NCBI RefSeq assembly: GCF_920984665.1
Contig: NZ_CAKLBP010000002.1
Location: 744,001 to 808,000, forward strand
Length of the DNA stretch: 64,000 bases
Source: Pedobacter sp. Leaf170
GTDB taxonomy: Bacteria; Bacteroidota; Bacteroidia; Sphingobacteriales; Sphingobacteriaceae
Direction: 5' to 3'
In this document: one piece after another, positions 63,338 to 64,000 of the stretch
How the letters are laid out: each line of letters opens with the position of its first letter
Position numbering within the stretch: position 1 is the stretch's first letter
Position numbers and translations under genes: made by a program
The notes under the pieces: model-generated
Seen by the model: only the letters and a program-made list of their open reading frames with translations
Told to the model about the DNA's origin: nothing
Databases searched by the model: none

Positions 63338-64000
63338 TTTGCAAAAAATTCTGCTAAAATTAAATCAGTAGCACCTTTATTTTGTAAAACATAATCTTCG
63401 GCAGCAGCCGAAGATTTTTTGTTTGCTTTTAAATAATCAAAAGCAACTAAAAGTTCCTCGTAATTGGAGATGCTTTTTGCTGCATCAATCGCAATCAAAT
63501 CTTTAGCTTCTTGAAATTTATGATACTTCGGGCCAAAAATAACGGGTAATCCAAATGCTGCGGCTTCCAAAGTATTATGAATTCCTGCACCAAAACCTCC
63601 GCCAATATAGGCCAGTTTTCCATATTGATATAGAAAAGAAAGCATACCAATATTATCAATGATTAAAATATTTGATGGCTTTAACCCGCTACTGTTAAGC
63701 TTGGAGAAACGAATAGAATTTATAAACAATCTTTCTATAGCTTCAATATGATTGTCGTTTACTTCGTGTGGAGCAATAATAAATTTCCAGCCTGGATGTT
63801 TGGAAGAGAGTTTAGCGATTAGTTTTTCATCTTCCGGCCAGGTACTGCCGCATATTATCGTGTTTGTATCTCCACAAAAATTTTCAATAATAGGTAGTTG
63901 TTTAGGGTTAATGGCGTTTTCATAAACGCGGTCAAACCTGGTATCTCCACTTACAGTTGTTGATTTTATATTGATTGAATTAAGAAGCTGCTCACTTTCT
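63334..64000 (-). CDS. waaA: 3-deoxy-D-manno-octulosonic acid transferase, C-terminal part (runs off the right edge)
   Basis: About 221 residues are visible; the frame is open to the edge, so the N-terminal half is missing. Seen in order: TTVSGDTRFDRVYENAIN, ICGSTWPEDEKLIAKL, FIIAPHEVNDNHIEAIERLF, IDNIGMLSFLYQYGKLAYIGGGFGAGIHNTLEAAAFGLPVIFGP, FQEAKDL. These are the C-terminal GT-B blocks of WaaA (KdtA), which transfers Kdo from CMP-Kdo to lipid A precursor. Internal TTG and ATG codons near 63729 are not the start. Confidence 0.95.
   Translation of the reverse strand, partial: ESEQLLNSINIKSTTVSGDTRFDRVYENAINPKQLPIIENFCGDTNTIICGSTWPEDEKLIAKLSSKHPGWKFIIAPHEVNDNHIEAIERLFINSIRFSKLNSSGLKPSNILIIDNIGMLSFLYQYGKLAYIGGGFGAGIHNTLEAAAFGLPVIFGPKYHKFQEAKDLIAIDAAKSISNYEELLVAFDYLKANKKSSAAAEDYVLQNKGATDLILAEFFAN

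Overview
The window looks like a chromosomal segment from a Bacteroidota bacterium of the Sphingobacteriaceae type, most like Pedobacter. Evidence: AT-rich DNA, -7 promoter boxes of the form TAnnTTTG, a SusC/SusD pair, PorP/SprF and CHU_C type IX secretion parts, zinc-free forms of S14 and L36, and ribosomal operons without tuf. No rRNA, tRNA, CRISPR array, insertion sequence or phage was seen.

Layout. 1-2.3 kb: LytTR-type response regulator (cut by the window edge) and its LytS-like kinase, on the minus strand. 2.4-7.6 kb: small housekeeping and exported genes (Spx/ArsC-like protein, carboxypeptidase-regulatory-domain protein, M1 peptidase, RidA, methyltransferase, VF530-like protein, a Lys/His-rich exported peptide). 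7.7-15.9 kb: a TonB-receptor-like barrel protein, then an orphan SusC/SusD pair with a perfect LacI-type operator upstream. 16.3-20.0 kb: str operon rpsL-rpsG-fusA-rpsJ, ending at a strong terminator. 20.0-31.2 kb: an 11.5 kb block between rpsJ and rplC with small disordered hydrophilic proteins, an orphan NarL-type regulator, dGTPase, a three-gene adhesin/secretion module (collagen-like and YadA-head-like protein, CHU_C protein, PorP/SprF), a fungal-like prephenate dehydrogenase, and TauE/DUF1634. 31.3-46.7 kb: S10-spc-alpha ribosomal run rplC to rplQ with secY, map, infA and rpoA. 46.8-55.1 kb: exported beta-sandwich protein, GMC oxidoreductase with its Tat-exported small subunit, methyltransferases, DoxX, a 35-residue ORF, RlmD-type rRNA methyltransferase, GIN-domain protein. 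55.3-59.8 kb: phosphoribosyltransferase followed by a compact carotenoid-tailoring run (acyltransferase, CruG-like glycosyltransferase, CruF-like hydratase, IspH, CrtW-like ketolase). 59.9-64 kb: TonB receptor coupled to ferrochelatase, then the minus-strand Kdo transferase, cut by the window edge.

How genes work together. The carotenoid run would make a keto, 1'-hydroxylated, glycosylated and probably acylated monocyclic carotenoid, with IspH feeding precursor; the early crt genes must lie elsewhere. The adhesin trio looks like a surface filament with its own type IX partner. The ribosomal operons are split by the 11.5 kb block; each half has its own consensus promoter, and several spacers carry palindromic elements that look like dispersed repeats or structured leaders.

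Limits: family calls come from reading motifs by eye; no database search was run.
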